A DNA stretch of 64,000 bases from positions 1 to 64,000 of the forward strand of contig JAJPWY010000033.1 of NCBI GenBank assembly GCA_021205725.1, read 5' to 3'. A program made the translations under genes and the position numbers. Source of the stretch: Clostridiales bacterium (GTDB taxonomy: Bacteria; Bacillota; Clostridia; Oscillospirales; Oscillospiraceae). Numbering within the stretch: position 1 is the stretch's first letter; each line of letters begins with the position of its first letter. The notes under the pieces are model-generated. The model was not told the origin of the DNA. It saw only the letters and a program-made list of their open reading frames with translations, and ran no database searches. This document shows, piece by piece, positions 42,081 through 51,777 of the stretch.

Positions 42081-42109
42081 TTGACAAAAAACAAAAACAG
42101 TGGTACTCT
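42081..42109 (+). promoter_or_regulatory. Promoter of the rubrerythrin gene
   Basis: TTGACA, 17-nt spacer, TACTCT. Confidence 0.65.
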
Positions 42110-42172
42110 ATAAGCGGTAGCAGATGCGACGCAACGGAACCCATTTTATCATCTGCCAGGGAGGTCACTGTT

Positions 42173-42706
42173 ATGGAATTGAAGGGCAGCAGAACGGAAC
42201 AGAACCTGAAAACCGCCTTTGCCGGCGAGAGCGAGGCACGGAACAAGTACACCTATTTCGCATCCGTGGCGAAGAAAGAGGGCTATGAGCAGCTGGCGGC
42301 CATCTTCCAGAAGACGGCGGACAACGAGAAGGAACACGCCAAGATGTGGTTCAAGGAGCTGGGCGGCATCGGCAACACAGCGGAGAACCTGAAAAGCGCC
42401 GCTGAGGGCGAGAACTACGAGTGGACGACCATGTACGCCGAGTTTGCCCAGGTAGCGGAGGAGGAGGGCTTCAAGCAGCTGGCCGCCAAGTTCCGCATGG
42501 TGGCTGCCATCGAGAAGACCCATGAGGAGCGTTATCTGGCTCTGCTCCACAATGTGGAGATGCAGCAGGTGTTTGAAAAGGGCGAGCTGACCATGTGGGA
42601 GTGCCGCAACTGCGGCCATCTGGTGGTGGGCAAAAAGGCCCCCCAGGTCTGCCCGGTCTGCGGACATCCCCAGAGCTATTTTGAAGTCCGGGCGGAGAAC
42701 TACTAA
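42173..42706 (+). CDS. rbr: Rubrerythrin
   Basis: N-terminal ferritin-like ExxExxH motifs ([15 protein letters not shown]); C-terminal rubredoxin [30 protein letters not shown]. Confidence 0.95.
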   Translation: MELKGSRTEQNLKTAFAGESEARNKYTYFASVAKKEGYEQLAAIFQKTADNEKEHAKMWFKELGGIGNTAENLKSAAEGENYEWTTMYAEFAQVAEEEGFKQLAAKFRMVAAIEKTHEERYLALLHNVEMQQVFEKGELTMWECRNCGHLVVGKKAPQVCPVCGHPQSYFEVRAENY

Positions 42707-42729
42707 GGAGCAAAGGAGACTGCATCGTC

Positions 42730-43020
42730 ATGATGAAGCACGTCGTCTGCTTTAAGCTGGCAGACAACCGCCCGGAGAATGTGGAGCGGGCAAAGGAGCT
42801 GATCCTCTCCATGGAGGGCAAGGTGCCCACCATCCGGGGCATCTCGGTAGGGGTGGACTTTCTCCACTCTCCCCGCTCCTATGACATCATCCTGGAGGTC
42901 TTGCTGGACGGCCCGGAGGTGCTGGACGAGTACCAGAACGACCCCTACCACGCCGGAGTGGTGAAAAAGTGCATGGGCGAGGTGTCCTGCGCCAGCGTAG
43001 CAGTGGACGTTTTGCTCTGA
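42730..43020 (+). CDS. Dabb (stress-responsive A/B barrel) family protein
   Basis: MMKHVVCFKLADNRPENVERAKELILSMEGKVPTIRGISVGVDF…. Confidence 0.85.
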   Translation: MMKHVVCFKLADNRPENVERAKELILSMEGKVPTIRGISVGVDFLHSPRSYDIILEVLLDGPEVLDEYQNDPYHAGVVKKCMGEVSCASVAVDVLL

Positions 43021-43037
43021 GACAGCGATATCCGAAG

Positions 43038-43085
43038 AAAGGCTCCCCTGAACCGTTTGCCGGTTCGGGGGAGCTTTTGGTGTGC
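43038..43085 (+). terminator. Rho-independent terminator
   Basis: GGCTCCCCTGAACCG-TTTG-CCGGTTCGGGGGAGC-TTTTGG. Confidence 0.75.
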
Positions 43086-43189
43086 GGCAACGAACCACTT
43101 GACACGAATATAGAAACGTGATAATATAATTTTAAAAACTAGATATCGGGGAGAACAAAAAGACAAAACCCGACACGGCCCCCTTGACA

Positions 43190-43218
43190 GCGGAGAAAGT
43201 TGGAGTATAATAACGCTT
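43190..43218 (+). promoter_or_regulatory. Promoter of the acyl-CoA synthetase gene
   Basis: TTGACA, 16-nt spacer, TATAAT; a second TTGACA…TAATAT lies ~90 bp upstream. Confidence 0.65.
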
Positions 43219-43293
43219 GTCGCTGAGAATAAGGGATGGAGACGTACCGTTTGTGGGTAAAATAGGTACAAATAGAGTAAGAAGGGATCAACC

Positions 43294-44946
43294 ATGTCTG
43301 CACAGCGAACCTACAATGACGAGATGTTTGAGCACGAATATACCTGGCTCAACGGCTTTCTGCGCAATGTACGGCGCTATGGCGGCAAGGAGGCCATGAT
43401 CGACCCCCTGACCCGGCGCACCTGGACGTATGACGAGCTGAACCGGGAGGCCAACCGCTTCGCCCACGCCCTGGCGTCGGACGGGGTGGGGAAGAACGAC
43501 GTGGTCATGTGCGTGCTGCTCAACTCCCCGGAGTTTGGGGTGAGCTATGTGGCGCCCCGGAAGGTGGGGGCCATACTCAACCCGGTGAACTACAACCTGT
43601 CCCCGGGGGAGATCGCCCTGCTGCTGGAGCACAATCAGCCCAAGGCGGTGATCTACTCCGCCGAGGTGCGCCGGACGGTGGAAAAGGCGGAGGAGCTGTC
43701 CTCCTGGAAGCCTGCCCGGTTCATTATGGCGGACAATTTGAAGGACGAGACGCCGCCTCCCGGCCATGTGGACTACCGGGACTATCTGGACGGGCAGCCG
43801 GAGACCGACCCGGTGATGGCGGTGCGGCCCCACATCTATGACGAGGTGTTGCGGCTGTGTACCTCCGGCACCACGGCCCTGCCCAAGTGCGTGCCGGTGA
43901 ACGACATCAACGAGGTGCTCTCCGCCCACGACATCATTATGCACTATCCCCTGAACGCCTACGACGTCTGCCTGAACATGACCCCCTGGTTCCACCGGGG
44001 CGGCTGTCATGTGGGAGGGCCCTGCCCGGCCTTTTACGTGGGGGCCACGGTGCTGACCATGCGGGTGTTCATGCCCAAGCAGAGCCTCCAGTGGGCCGAG
44101 CGGTATCATGTCACCTTCCTGATGGGTGCGCCCTCCTCCCTGGAGATGCTGGCCCGCATCCAGGAGAAAAGCCCGGTAGACCTGAGCCACGTGAAGGGCC
44201 TGGTCACCATGGGAGCGCCCCTGGAAAAGGACGCCTGTATGGAATACTTGAAGATCCTGACCCCCAACATCTTCAACGGCTACGGCACCACCGAGACCCT
44301 GTGGAACACCTTCCTCCGGCCCTACGACCTGCCTGACCATGCGGGGACGGCGGGACGGAGCTGCATCGACGACGAGGTGCGGGTGGTGCGCCTGGTGGAG
44401 AACGGCCGGGCGGAGCCGGAGGACACGGTGCCCCAGGACGGGGAGACGGTGGGGGAGATCATCCTCTGGTCACCGGCCAAGAGCACCTACAGCTATTACA
44501 ACAACCCGGAGATGGAGCGGGAGAAGTTCTACCGGGGCTGGATGTACACCGGCGACCTGGGCACCTGGGACAAGGACAGCTTTGTCACCGTCAGCGGCCG
44601 GAAGGACGACATGATTATCTCCTCCGGGGAGAATATCTACCCCTCCCAGGTGGAGGAGGTGTTCAGCGGCTGCCCCGGGGTGGAGGACACGGTGGTCACG
44701 GCAGTCCCCGACCCCGTCCGTGGTCAGGCGGTGGTGGCCTATGTCAAGGCCTCCGACCCGGAGCTCACCGTCCGGGATCTGATGGAGTTTGCCGCAGAGA
44801 ACGATATGCTCTCCGCCTACAAAAAGCCCCGGTACTACCGCATTGTGGACAAGCTGCCCTATACCGCCACGGGAAAGAAGCAGCACAACCTCATGAAGGC
44901 CCAGGCAGAGAGAGATCAGCGAGAGGGAAAGCTGAAGCGAAGCTGA
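43294..44946 (+). CDS. AMP-binding acyl-CoA synthetase/ligase
   Basis: LCTSGTTALPKCVPV, NGYGTTETLWNTF, YTGDLGTWDKDSFVTVSGRKDDMIISSGENIYPSQVEE, C-terminal TGKK. Confidence 0.92.
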   Translation: MSAQRTYNDEMFEHEYTWLNGFLRNVRRYGGKEAMIDPLTRRTWTYDELNREANRFAHALASDGVGKNDVVMCVLLNSPEFGVSYVAPRKVGAILNPVNYNLSPGEIALLLEHNQPKAVIYSAEVRRTVEKAEELSSWKPARFIMADNLKDETPPPGHVDYRDYLDGQPETDPVMAVRPHIYDEVLRLCTSGTTALPKCVPVNDINEVLSAHDIIMHYPLNAYDVCLNMTPWFHRGGCHVGGPCPAFYVGATVLTMRVFMPKQSLQWAERYHVTFLMGAPSSLEMLARIQEKSPVDLSHVKGLVTMGAPLEKDACMEYLKILTPNIFNGYGTTETLWNTFLRPYDLPDHAGTAGRSCIDDEVRVVRLVENGRAEPEDTVPQDGETVGEIILWSPAKSTYSYYNNPEMEREKFYRGWMYTGDLGTWDKDSFVTVSGRKDDMIISSGENIYPSQVEEVFSGCPGVEDTVVTAVPDPVRGQAVVAYVKASDPELTVRDLMEFAAENDMLSAYKKPRYYRIVDKLPYTATGKKQHNLMKAQAERDQREGKLKRS

Positions 44947-44958
44947 GCGAGCAAAATA

Positions 44959-45016
44959 ACCGACCCGGCAGACCGCCATGGAAGCGCCATGGACAGCCTG
45001 CCGGGTCGTTTTTTAC
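44959..45016 (+). terminator. Rho-independent terminator
   Basis: CGACCCGGCAG…CTGCCGGGTCGTTTTTTA. Confidence 0.8.
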
Positions 45017-45037
45017 TTCTTTATCTTTTTTACTTCT

Positions 45038-45793
45038 TCACTTTAAAACGCCATACTGGCTGTCGTCCACCGGCTCCAGCCACTCGTTGGAGCAGTTTTC
45101 GCCGGGCACCTCCACCGCCAGATGGGAGAACCAGCTGTCCGGGGCGGCCCCGTGCCAGTGCTTGACCCCAACGGGGATGTTGATGCAGTCGCCGGGAAGC
45201 ATCTCCACCGCCTCTTTGCCCCACTCCTGATAGTAGCCACGACCGGCCACGCAGACGAGGATCTGTCCGCCGCCCTGGTCGGCGTGGTGGATGTGCCAGT
45301 TGTTGCGGCACCCCGGCTCAAAGGTCACGTTGAAGATGCCCACCTGGCTGGTGGATACCGGGGCGAGATAGCTCTGGCCGATGAAATACCGGGCAAAGGC
45401 GTCGTTGGGTGCGCCGATGGGGAACACCATCTGTGCAGCGTGAGCGGCCTTGGCGTCTGCGGGAGTCTCCTCCTCCGCCCAGACCTCCTTCGCCATATAG
45501 AACACCGCCCAGCCCTTGGGCCAGCCCACATAGAAGGCGACGTGGGTGATGATGGCCGCGATCTCCGCCTTTGTCACTCCGGCTTTTTTGGCGTTCTCCA
45601 GGTGGTATTTCAGGGAGGAATCGGTGACGCCGGAGGACATCAGGGCCACCACCGTGATAATGCAGCGGGTCTTGTGGTCGATATCCCGGTTGTTCCAGTT
45701 CTCGCCAAAGAGCACGTCGTCGTTGAAGTGGGCGAACTCCGGCGCAAAGTCGCCCAGGGTGTTCCGCCCTGCGGTCTGTACGATCTGTTCCAT
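45038..45793 (-). CDS. Carboxymuconolactone decarboxylase-family domain fused to a cupin
   Basis: DHKTRCIITVVALMSSGVTDSSLKYHLENAKKAGVTKAEIAAIITHVAFYVGWPKG; cupin NNWHIHHADQGGGQILVCVAGRGYYQEWG. Confidence 0.9.
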   Translation of the reverse strand: MEQIVQTAGRNTLGDFAPEFAHFNDDVLFGENWNNRDIDHKTRCIITVVALMSSGVTDSSLKYHLENAKKAGVTKAEIAAIITHVAFYVGWPKGWAVFYMAKEVWAEEETPADAKAAHAAQMVFPIGAPNDAFARYFIGQSYLAPVSTSQVGIFNVTFEPGCRNNWHIHHADQGGGQILVCVAGRGYYQEWGKEAVEMLPGDCINIPVGVKHWHGAAPDSWFSHLAVEVPGENCSNEWLEPVDDSQYGVLK

Positions 45794-45989
45794 ACAAATT
45801 CCCTCCTGAGATTGGGAGCCTTACCGAAAGGGTAACGGCGTCTCCTTTGCTTTACCGATATCATAGCACATCCGGTCATAAATGACAAATACCCAAAAAG
45901 CAGCCATGACTATGCTTCTGGGGCATACCTGATCGCAAAGAAATGCACCGCCCCGGTCGGGACGGTGCATTTTGTATCAGATGGATGAA

Positions 45990-46586
45990 TCACGTCCCCA
46001 GCCACTGGATGTGGGAAAAGGGGAAAAAGACGCAGACCGCCTCGCCGATGATATAGCCCTCGTCCACCAGGCCCAGGGCCTGGGTGAAGCGGCTGTCGGT
46101 GGAGTGGTTCCGGTTGTCCCCCATGACGAAGACGGAGCCCTCCGGGACGACGACGGTGGTCACGTCTCCCTTCTCCTCCATGATGTCCTCGTCCTCCTGG
46201 TTCAGATAGTCCTCCACCAGCAGCACGCCGTCCACATAGACCTTGTTTTCGGCGTAGTCGATCTCCACCGTCTGGCCCCCTGTGGCGATGATGCGCTTGA
46301 CGATGGTCTCCTGGATGGCCTCCGTCTCCTTGTGGATGATGACCACGTCTCCCGCCTGGGGCTCGTAATTCAGCCGCCAGGCCAGGAGCAGATCCCCGTC
46401 GTGGAGGGTGGGGTACATGGAGCTGCCCACCACCACAATGAGCTGGGTCATAAAGTGAAAGAGAATGATGACCACCGCCAGCACCACGGTCAGAATCTTC
46501 AGCTCGCTGTATACATCCTGCTGCCAGGTGCTTTTTTTCGCCTCCGGCCCATCGTCGGGAAGGGTCTGCTTTTCCTCGTCTGCCAT
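45990..46586 (-). CDS. lepB: Signal peptidase I
   Basis: VVGSSMYPTLHDGDLLL, DVVIIHK, VKRIIATGGQTVEID, VFVMGDNRNHSTDSR; start 46586. Confidence 0.93.
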   Translation of the reverse strand: MADEEKQTLPDDGPEAKKSTWQQDVYSELKILTVVLAVVIILFHFMTQLIVVVGSSMYPTLHDGDLLLAWRLNYEPQAGDVVIIHKETEAIQETIVKRIIATGGQTVEIDYAENKVYVDGVLLVEDYLNQEDEDIMEEKGDVTTVVVPEGSVFVMGDNRNHSTDSRFTQALGLVDEGYIIGEAVCVFFPFSHIQWLGT

Positions 46587-46599
46587 GCTGTCTGTCTCC

Positions 46600-47391
46600 T
46601 TACCTGTGGCGGCTGCCGTCCAGCCGGAGCTGTTTGACGCCGACACATTTCCCGCTGGCGGTATCCAGAGTGAACACCGCAGCCTCCAGTTTGCTGGGGC
46701 CATCCGCCGCCTCGTACTTCTGGGGCAGGCCCCCGAGAAATTTGTTGATGGACTGCTCCGGCTTGACGCCCAGCACCGAGTGGGCGGGGCCGGTCATGCC
46801 CAGGTCGGTGATATACCCGGTGCCTCCGGGGAGCACCTGTCCGTCCGCCGTGGGGACGTGGGTATGGGTGCCCCACAGGGCGGAGACCCGCCCGTCCAGA
46901 TACCAGCCCATGGCCAGCTTTTCGCTGGTGGCCTCGGCGTGGAAGTCCACCAGAACCACGTCTGCCTCCATCTGCTTTAAGACGGCGTCCGCCGTGGTGA
47001 AGGGGTTCTCCACATTGGGGTCCATGGAGACCCGGCCGATCAGGTTGACCACCCCGATGCGCAGTCCCCTTGGCCCGTCGTAGACGTGCCAGCCCCGGCC
47101 GGGGGAGCGGGGGGCAAAGTTGGCTGGCCGGAGCAGGCAGGGGTTGGCGTCCAGGGTGTCGGCGATGCGGAGCTTCCCCCAGGTGTGGTTGCCCAGGGTG
47201 ATGACGTCCGCCCCGGCGTCCAGAATCTCCTCCGCCTGATGGGGGAGCAGGCCGTTTCCGGCGGCGTTCTCCCCGTTGACCACGGCGAAGTCGATGGCCT
47301 CCTCCCGCCGGAGGCGGCGGAGATTGCGGCTGAGGCAGTCCAGCCCGGACTGGGCCACCACGTCCCCCACCGCCAGAATGTTGACCGTCAT
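46600..47391 (-). CDS. YmdB-family metallophosphoesterase (TIGR00282)
   Basis: MTVNILAVGDVVAQSGLDCLSRNL, VVNGENAAGNG, ITLGNHTWGK, GTHTHVPTADGQVLPGGTGYITDLGMTGP. Confidence 0.92.
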   Translation of the reverse strand: MTVNILAVGDVVAQSGLDCLSRNLRRLRREEAIDFAVVNGENAAGNGLLPHQAEEILDAGADVITLGNHTWGKLRIADTLDANPCLLRPANFAPRSPGRGWHVYDGPRGLRIGVVNLIGRVSMDPNVENPFTTADAVLKQMEADVVLVDFHAEATSEKLAMGWYLDGRVSALWGTHTHVPTADGQVLPGGTGYITDLGMTGPAHSVLGVKPEQSINKFLGGLPQKYEAADGPSKLEAAVFTLDTASGKCVGVKQLRLDGSRHR

Positions 47392-47408
47392 AAGGCGCTC
47401 TCTCCCTC

Positions 47409-47954
47409 TTACGGAATCCGCTTCTTCGGCTTGATGTACCGCTCCTCCTCGGAGAAGATACAGCCGCAGTACTTCTGCATATAGAACCCCAGCTCTCTGG
47501 CCCGATCCTGCCCCTGGCGGAACAGGGGGCGGAAGTCCCGGTAGAGGAATTCCACGTGATACGCATCTCCGGCGGCCTGGGCCACCTGGCGGAGGAGGTC
47601 GTGCTTCTGATAGGGGCTGATGAACAGGCTGGAGGTGAAGCTGTCAAAGCCGTTTTCCGCGGCGTACTCCGCCGCCCGGTACAGCCGCATCTCATAGCAC
47701 TTGACGCAGCGGTTTTCAATGTCCTCCGCCACCGCCCGGACAAAGGGCCGGAGGGCGTATTCGTTGATCACCACCAGAGGCAGGTCGATGGTTTTGGCGT
47801 ACGCCTCCAGGGTGTTCCGTCTGGCCCGGTATTCCGTCACCGGGTGGATGTTGGGATTGTACCAGAAGCCGGTGACCTCCCGCCCCTCCTCCCGGAGGGT
47901 GTCGATGCACATATTGGCGCAGGGGGCGCAGCAGCAGTGAAGCAGGGTTTTCAT
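47409..47954 (-). CDS. queH: Epoxyqueuosine reductase QueH
   Basis: LLHCCCAPCANMCIDTL, FWYNPNIHPVTEYRAR, RCVKCYEMRL, YCGCIFSEEERY. Confidence 0.92.
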   Translation of the reverse strand: MKTLLHCCCAPCANMCIDTLREEGREVTGFWYNPNIHPVTEYRARRNTLEAYAKTIDLPLVVINEYALRPFVRAVAEDIENRCVKCYEMRLYRAAEYAAENGFDSFTSSLFISPYQKHDLLRQVAQAAGDAYHVEFLYRDFRPLFRQGQDRARELGFYMQKYCGCIFSEEERYIKPKKRIP

Positions 47955-48217
47955 AAAGGGGCCGTCCTTTGTCCGTTCGTTTGTCGGCCCGGCGCATTTG
48001 ACGCACCGGTATCACGTAGTATAACACATTCTTTCCGGAATGAGAAGGGGCGACGGGTCAATTTGCCGCCGTTTCAGCGGGCCCCAGGCGGCTTGCCGTT
48101 CCCCCTGTTCCGGCGGTGGAACGGCTCTTTTTTTCAAATTCAGAAGAATTCAGAACTTTCTCTGTTGCATCCGGCACAAAAACGTTTTATGATAGTCGCA
48201 GAGGAAGGTGTTGCAAT

Positions 48218-49747
48218 ATGTCGGGACAAAATCGGAAGAAACGCCGCTCCGGTCTGATCCCCTATCTGCTAATCTTTGCGCTGGTGATGGGAGGTCTGGG
48301 CCTGGCCGCTGCCAAATTCTGGGATTATACCCAGGGAAGCACCCCCTCCACAGCGACCGTCAACACTGCGCCCGCCGATGAACCGGATTCGCAGGACGCC
48401 CAGGACGCAGCTGACCGGGCGGCACGGGAGGCGGCGGAGCAGGCGGAGCTGTCGGAGCCTGAGCCGGACGGGACAGAGGATGCCGGGGAGCAGGCACAGC
48501 CGGAGGAGGGAGCTCCCGACACGGAGGAGGCGCAGACCTCCCCGGAGGAGGACGCCCAGACCGGGCCGGACACCGGCGACACGGAGACGGAGCAGGAGCA
48601 GACGACAGAGGAGGACACGTCAGAACCGGCGGAACAGGAGGATACCAGTGTGGAGCCGGACAACGCCTCCCGTGCCCTGACCGTGGACGAGGCCGCCCAG
48701 GTGCTGCTGGAGGGCATGACCCTTCACGAGAAGGTCTGCCAGCTGTTCATCGTCACCCCGGAGGAGCTGACGGGCATCTCCGGCACCGCCACCGTGGGCG
48801 GAGCCTCCACGAAATCCGCTCTCCAGGATTACCCCGTGGGCGGGCTGGTCTATTTCGCCGGGAACATCCTCACCCCGGATCAGTGTACCTCTATGATCGA
48901 AAACACCCAGAGCTACAGCCAGCTGGGGCTGTTCATCGCCGTGGACGAGGAGGGCGGGACGGTGGCCCGGATCGGGCGCAATTCCGCCATGGGAACCACC
49001 TCCTTCCCCAACATGGCCACCGTGGGCGCTCAGGGCACGGACGCCGCCTACAACGTGGGCCTGACCATCGGCAGCGAGATCACGCAGTTCGGCTTCAACC
49101 TGGACTTTGCCCCGGTAGCAGATGTAAACACCAACCCGGACAACCCGGTCATCGGCAGCAGGGCCTTTAGCAGCGATGCGGAGAAGGCGGCGGAGCTGGT
49201 GGCCTCGGCAGTCCAGGGCTTCCGGGACGGGGGCATCCTCTGCTGCCTGAAGCACTTCCCCGGCCATGGGGACACCGCCACCGACTCCCACTACGGCCTG
49301 GCGGAGACCACCAAGACGCTGGACGAGCTGCGGGAGACGGAGTTCCTGCCCTTCCAGGCGGGCATCGACGCCGGAGCGGAGCTGGTCATGGTGGGGCACA
49401 TCTCCACCCCCAACATCACCGGAGACAGCGTCCCCGCCTCTCTGTCGTCCTACATGGTCACGGACATCCTCCGGGGCGAGCTGGGCTTTGACGGGCTGGT
49501 GGTCACCGACTCCCTCTCTATGGAGGCTGTCACCGACCAGTACGGCTCCGGCGAGGCCGCTGTCCTGGCGGTGCAGGCGGGAGTAGACCTGCTGCTCATG
49601 CCGGAGGATCTGTCCGCCGCCGTCTCCGCCCTGGAGAGCGCCGTGGACAACGGTACGCTCACCGAGAGCCGCATCGACGAGAGCGTGCTGCGTATCCTGT
49701 CGGTCAAGCTGGAATACGGGATCATCGACATTCGCACAGTGAGCTGA
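48218..49747 (+). CDS. Secreted/membrane-anchored GH3 beta-N-acetylhexosaminidase-type enzyme
   Basis: N-terminal TM and long acidic linker; GH3 motifs VDEEGGTVARIG, CLKHFPGHGDTATDSHYGL, VMVGHISTPNI, VVTDSLSMEAVT; start 48218. Confidence 0.9.
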   Translation: MSGQNRKKRRSGLIPYLLIFALVMGGLGLAAAKFWDYTQGSTPSTATVNTAPADEPDSQDAQDAADRAAREAAEQAELSEPEPDGTEDAGEQAQPEEGAPDTEEAQTSPEEDAQTGPDTGDTETEQEQTTEEDTSEPAEQEDTSVEPDNASRALTVDEAAQVLLEGMTLHEKVCQLFIVTPEELTGISGTATVGGASTKSALQDYPVGGLVYFAGNILTPDQCTSMIENTQSYSQLGLFIAVDEEGGTVARIGRNSAMGTTSFPNMATVGAQGTDAAYNVGLTIGSEITQFGFNLDFAPVADVNTNPDNPVIGSRAFSSDAEKAAELVASAVQGFRDGGILCCLKHFPGHGDTATDSHYGLAETTKTLDELRETEFLPFQAGIDAGAELVMVGHISTPNITGDSVPASLSSYMVTDILRGELGFDGLVVTDSLSMEAVTDQYGSGEAAVLAVQAGVDLLLMPEDLSAAVSALESAVDNGTLTESRIDESVLRILSVKLEYGIIDIRTVS

Positions 49748-49753
49748 TATAGA

Positions 49754-49792
49754 GAAGCACGGCCGGGCCCAAAATGAGCCCGGCCGTGCCGT
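49754..49792. terminator. Hairpin between convergent genes (possible bidirectional terminator)
   Basis: GCACGGCCGGGC-ccaaaatga-GCCCGGCCGTGC. Confidence 0.65.
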
Positions 49793-49810
49793 CTGTCACA
49801 AGAATTGTTT

Positions 49811-50821
49811 TTATCGTTGTGCCACTGAGCCGCCCGCCCGGAAGGTGGGCTGGAGCTGGATATGCTGGTGCCCGCCGGTGCCCTCGATCACCTGGGTCAG
49901 GATACGGACGCAGGTTCGGCCCAGCTCCTCCTGGGGCTGTACCAGGGTGGTCAGAGGCGGGAGGGTGTACTCCGTGGTCTCCAGGCCGTCCAGACCCATC
50001 ACTGAGCAATCCTCCGGCACCCTTCGCCCGCCGTCGTGGAGGGCCTTGATTGCCGTCAGAGCCAGCATATCCGAGATGGCCAGCACCGCCGTACACGGCT
50101 CCCCGCTCTCCAGCAGCTCCCGGACGGCGGCATAGCCGAAGTTCATGTCATACCCTGCGCACTCCAGCACCAGCCGCTCCCGCAGAGAGATGCCCAGCTG
50201 CTCCAGCGCCCGGCAATAGCCCCGGTAGCGGAGCTCCCCCACCGAGCGGTCATGGGTGTCCGGCAGGAGCAGGGCGATGTCCCTGTGCCCCATCTGATGG
50301 AGGTACTCCACCGCCCGGAATGCGGCCTCCTCGTCGTCGATGGTCACGGAGGAGTACTCGCTCTCCGGCAGGTCGCCAAAGCAGTTTTCATACGTACAGC
50401 AGGCAAAGGGAACCGTCACCGCCGCCGCCTGCTCCGCCGTGGAGTCAGAGCGGCCGCCCAGCAGAATGATGCCCTTCAGCTTTTCCGAGCGCTCCAGCTT
50501 CGCAGCGTAGGCCAACTCGTCCTGCTCCCGTTTCACCTGACGGAGACAGACGCCATAGCCCCGCTCCTCCAATTCTCCTTCGATCGCCTCCAAAATCGGC
50601 GCATGGAATGGATTCCCGCTCCCACAGGTAATCACACCGATGGTGTTGCGCTGGGGCCGCACCAGATTCCTCGCTGCGCTATTGGGGATAAAGTGATGCT
50701 CCTCTACCACAGCCAGAACCTGTGCCCGGATCGGCGCACTGACATCGGGGTGATTATTCAGGACACGGGATACCGTGCTGACGGAGACGCCTGCCATCCG
50801 CGCAATATCCTTGATTGTCAT
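49811..50821 (-). CDS. LacI-family transcriptional regulator
   Basis: MTIKDIARMAGVSVSTVSRVLNNHPDVS HTH. Confidence 0.95.
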   Translation of the reverse strand: MTIKDIARMAGVSVSTVSRVLNNHPDVSAPIRAQVLAVVEEHHFIPNSAARNLVRPQRNTIGVITCGSGNPFHAPILEAIEGELEERGYGVCLRQVKREQDELAYAAKLERSEKLKGIILLGGRSDSTAEQAAAVTVPFACCTYENCFGDLPESEYSSVTIDDEEAAFRAVEYLHQMGHRDIALLLPDTHDRSVGELRYRGYCRALEQLGISLRERLVLECAGYDMNFGYAAVRELLESGEPCTAVLAISDMLALTAIKALHDGGRRVPEDCSVMGLDGLETTEYTLPPLTTLVQPQEELGRTCVRILTQVIEGTGGHQHIQLQPTFRAGGSVAQR

Positions 50822-51302
50822 GTCACCTCATCCTTCCCGGTCAGTCTGTTTGCTTGGGGATCGCCAACCCAAATTGTGTATTCCTTCTTCGCCGGTTATC
50901 TATCCGCCGGGATGGGAGCAGCGGTGCGCACACCTCCCGGAGTCCTCCCCCGGGAACCGCTGTCCACTTCCGGCTTACTTCCTTTTTTACTTTTATCTAG
51001 TTTAGCGTATAACGATACAAAAGTCAATCCTATTTTTGGCATTTTGTACATCATTTTCCACACTTTTTCGGATTTGTCCTTTTTTCCAACGGAAAAAGTC
51101 ATTGTTTCGCTTCAGGAAAGGAATTGGAAACGTTCCAGATGGCTGTGGAAGCGTTTATTTGATCCTTTTTTACGTCAAAAGGAGCGCTGCGGAGATGGGA
51201 GACCGCAGCGCTTCTTTTCGTGATGCCCTGTCTTGCCGCCGCCCCTCTTTTCCCGTCGGCTGCACGGCGGCACATTTACGGGGCAGGCACTTGAAAAACC
51301 AT

Positions 51303-51325
51303 AAACCCTATAGTATAATGGGTTT
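51303..51325 (+). promoter_or_regulatory. Candidate Rrf2 autoregulatory operator overlapping the -10 box
   Basis: AAACCC-TATAGTATAAT-GGGTTT inverted repeat spanning TATAAT, ~25 bp upstream of the Rrf2 start. Confidence 0.55.
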
Positions 51326-51348
51326 TATCATTTCACGAGGTGAACCGT

Positions 51349-51777
51349 ATGATTTCAACAAGAGGCCGCTACGCCCTGCGGGTCATGATCGACCTGGCGG
51401 AGCATCAGGGCGGCGGCTATGTGCCCCTGAAGGAGATCGCCGACCGGCAGGAGATCTCCGAGAAGTATCTGGAGAATATCCTGAAGGCTCTGGTGCAGAA
51501 CCGACTGCTCACCGGCCTCCGGGGCAAGGGGGGCGGCTATCGTCTGGTCCGCCCCCCGGAGGAGTATACGGTGGCCAGCGTCCTCCGGCTCACCGAGGTG
51601 AGCATGGCCCCGGTGTCCTGCCTGGAGCCGGGGGCGGAGCAGTGTCCCCGGATGTCCGGCTGCCGCACCCTGCCCATGTGGAAAAAGCTGGACGACATGG
51701 TCAGCGGCTATCTGGACAGCGTCACCATCGCCGACCTGATGGAGACGGAGAGCGAGGGAAACGACTACGTCATCTGA
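51349..51777 (+). CDS. Rrf2-family transcriptional regulator
   Basis: MISTRGRYALRVMIDLAEHQGGGYVPLKEIADRQEISEKYLENILKAL…; Cys-containing C-term CLEPGAEQCPRMSGCRT. Confidence 0.92.
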   Translation: MISTRGRYALRVMIDLAEHQGGGYVPLKEIADRQEISEKYLENILKALVQNRLLTGLRGKGGGYRLVRPPEEYTVASVLRLTEVSMAPVSCLEPGAEQCPRMSGCRTLPMWKKLDDMVSGYLDSVTIADLMETESEGNDYVI

